A stretch of DNA of 23,490 nt from assembly GCA_934364985.1 (NCBI GenBank), contig CAKRMU010000011.1, positions 1 to 23,490 of the forward strand. Reading direction: 5' to 3'. The translations under genes were made by a program, and so were the position numbers. Position 1 is the stretch's first letter; the number at the start of each line of letters is the position of its first letter. Shown in pieces: positions 21,911-23,490 of the stretch. The notes under the pieces were generated by a model that saw nothing but the letters and a program-made list of their open reading frames with translations, did not search any database and had not been told where the DNA came from. This DNA is from an uncultured Porphyromonas sp. (GTDB lineage Bacteria > Bacteroidota > Bacteroidia > Bacteroidales > Porphyromonadaceae).

Positions 21911-23490
21911 TGCCGATACTTCAAGTAGACAACCTCTCAAAGAGCTATGGAGCGTTGCCGATATTCACAGGGCTCGGCTTTGCTATCGAAAAGGGTCAAA
22001 AGATAGGTCTGATCGCACCGAATGGGAGTGGCAAATCCACGCTCCTACGTATGTTGATTGGTGACGAACCATACGACACCGGTGAGGTGATCACTCAGAG
22101 AGATCTGAAAGTGGCTTACCTACCTCAGAGGAGTGATTATTCGGGGTACCCTAATATCTTATCAGCCAGTTTGAGTGGCATTCCTTCGCACTTACAGGAG
22201 GTAATTATTGAGTACGAGTCTGCAGTTAGTAGTGGAGAGACGGCTCGCATTAATCGTGCTATCGAGTCGATGGACCAGTATGATGGCTGGCATATTGAGC
22301 AGGAGTTGCAGGCACTCCTTACCCAGCTCCAGCTTGGGGATCCATACGCTACTACGCGTGGGCTATCCGGTGGTCAGGCAAAGCGTATTGCCCTTGCATC
22401 CGTTTTGCTTCGTCAGCCTGATCTTTTTCTTCTTGACGAGCCGACCAACCACTTAGACCCCGCTATCGTGGAATGGCTTGAGAGCTACCTTACGGCTACT
22501 AACGCATCTCTCCTTATGGTGACGCACGATAGGTATTTCCTTGATCAGGTATGCGATACTATTTTTGAGCTGTATGATGGTCAGCTCTATACCTACGAGG
22601 GCAATTATAGTCTTTACCTCGAGAAAAGAGCCGAACGTATAGAGCAGATGAGGAGCGAACAGGCTTCGCTTCGAAATAGATACCGCACCGAGCTGGAATG
22701 GATGCGACGGATGCCACAAGCTCGGGGGACGAAAGCACGCTTCCGTAAAGAGGCTTTTGAGGAGCTTCGGAATGAGCTTCGCACCATCACAACACCCGAA
22801 GGCCCTCGTCTTGAAAATACATCTGTCTACATTGGGAAAAAGATATTTGATGCCAATGATGTCTCCAAAAGCTTTGGGGAGAAAGAGGTGATCCGACATT
22901 TTTCATATCGCTTTGCACGCCGTGATAGAGCGGGTATAATCGGTCCCAATGGTGCGGGCAAAACGACCCTTATTAGGCTGATAATGCAGGAGATAGAGCC
23001 TACAAGTGGTAGTATTGAAGTGGGCGAAACGGTTCGCTTCGGGTATTTCTCCCAGATCCCACCTACCTACCCGGAGGGGAAAAAAGTGATAGAAGTGGTC
23101 ACGGATATTGCGGAGCGTGTTTTGGGGCGAAATGGGGCTGAGCATAGTGCTATGCAGCTACTCGGTAGATTTTTATTTTCTCCTAAGCGACAGCAAGACT
23201 ACGTATCACTGCTAAGCGGAGGCGAATTAAGGCGCCTACAATTGTGTACCGTGCTGATGACGCAACCTAATTTCCTTGTCCTTGATGAGCCTACAAACGA
23301 CCTGGATATCCCCACACTACAAGTATTGGAGGAGTATTTAAGTCACTTTGATGGGTGCCTTTTAGTGGTCTCGCACGATCGCTATTTTATGGATCGGATC
23401 ACCGACCATCTCTTCGTCTTAGAGGGTGATGGCTCTGTGAGAGACTTCCCCGGAAATTATACAGACTACCGATTGGCACGCCAAGAAGAG
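21910..23490 (+). CDS. uup: ABC-F family ATPase, Uup-like (3' partial)
   Basis: Soluble duplicated ABC ATPase without membrane domains, of the ribosome- or DNA-associated ABC-F class. The frame starts with the ATG that overlaps the porin stop (TGATG) and is open to the window end, with 527 complete codons. Domain 1 has Walker A in APNGSGKST (36-44), signature LSGGQ (152-156) and Walker B LFLLDEPTNHLD. The linker between domains is basic (MRRMPQARGTKARFRKEAFE), as in Uup. Domain 2 has GPNGAGKTT, signature LSGGE and FLVLDEPTNDLD. The charged C-terminal coiled coil of Uup would lie beyond the window. Its role in Uup is linked to transposon excision and ribosome function; which applies here is open. 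Co-transcription with the porin gene is likely. Confidence 0.9.
   Translation, partial: MPILQVDNLSKSYGALPIFTGLGFAIEKGQKIGLIAPNGSGKSTLLRMLIGDEPYDTGEVITQRDLKVAYLPQRSDYSGYPNILSASLSGIPSHLQEVIIEYESAVSSGETARINRAIESMDQYDGWHIEQELQALLTQLQLGDPYATTRGLSGGQAKRIALASVLLRQPDLFLLDEPTNHLDPAIVEWLESYLTATNASLLMVTHDRYFLDQVCDTIFELYDGQLYTYEGNYSLYLEKRAERIEQMRSEQASLRNRYRTELEWMRRMPQARGTKARFRKEAFEELRNELRTITTPEGPRLENTSVYIGKKIFDANDVSKSFGEKEVIRHFSYRFARRDRAGIIGPNGAGKTTLIRLIMQEIEPTSGSIEVGETVRFGYFSQIPPTYPEGKKVIEVVTDIAERVLGRNGAEHSAMQLLGRFLFSPKRQQDYVSLLSGGELRRLQLCTVLMTQPNFLVLDEPTNDLDIPTLQVLEEYLSHFDGCLLVVSHDRYFMDRITDHLFVLEGDGSVRDFPGNYTDYRLARQEE

Noticed and set aside
22453..23145. Minus-strand open frames at 22453-22899 and 22903-23145
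   Set aside because: They are antisense to the ABC-F gene, whose two ATPase domains with all motifs are read through on the plus strand.

Overview
The window reads as chromosomal DNA from an anaerobic or microaerophilic member of the Bacteroidales, most likely Porphyromonas or a close relative. The grounds are a DUF4492 protein ahead of cytochrome bd oxidase, a GT3-type glycogen synthase, the long Bacteroidetes HtpG, the large HExxHxxGxxH protease family typical of the phylum, and promoters of the TTTG / TAnnTTTG type. The genus is an inference; no rRNA or other species marker is present.

Layout. 1-3054 (+): DUF4492 protein (5' end outside the window), cydA, cydB, then a terminator. 3055-3575: convergent gap with two terminators and a 23-bp-period repeat array. 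3576-9099 (-): ppk, ribE, nitroreductase, hisS, a ribbon-helix-helix-like small gene and tadA, tightly packed. 9100-9876: no intact gene; C-rich tracts and a frameshifted remnant of a phage head-morphogenesis gene. 9877-9950 (-): tRNA with CAU anticodon, its terminator and promoter. 9951-10347: second 23-bp array. 10348-15512 (-): GT3 glycogen synthase, family 2 glycosyltransferase and secreted metalloprotease, almost without gaps. 15614-15684 (-): tRNA-Gln. 15685-16121: tRNA promoter, third 23-bp array and the htpG promoter region. 16122-18194 (+): htpG and terminator. 18446-23490 (+): DHOD-like flavoprotein, DNA polymerase III delta' subunit, outer-membrane porin and an ABC-F ATPase cut by the window end.

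Functionally most of this is housekeeping: oxygen scavenging and respiration (CydAB), tRNA maturation and charging (TadA, HisS), riboflavin, polyphosphate and glycogen storage, a chaperone, replication and ribosome-associated ATPase functions. The accessory content is small: the phage relic and the repeat arrays.

The most notable structure is the three intergenic arrays (about 3430-3509, 10134-10213 and 15843-15945). Each carries an 11-bp near-palindrome, ATACCWGGTAT, repeated at exactly 23-bp steps and separated by 12-bp linkers that are themselves near-palindromic. Period and intergenic placement recall the 23-nt BrickBuilt minisatellite/MITE reported from P. gingivalis; sequence identity with it could not be tested here. 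A second notable site is a sigma-54-spaced -24/-12 element with an adjoining 16-bp palindrome upstream of htpG.
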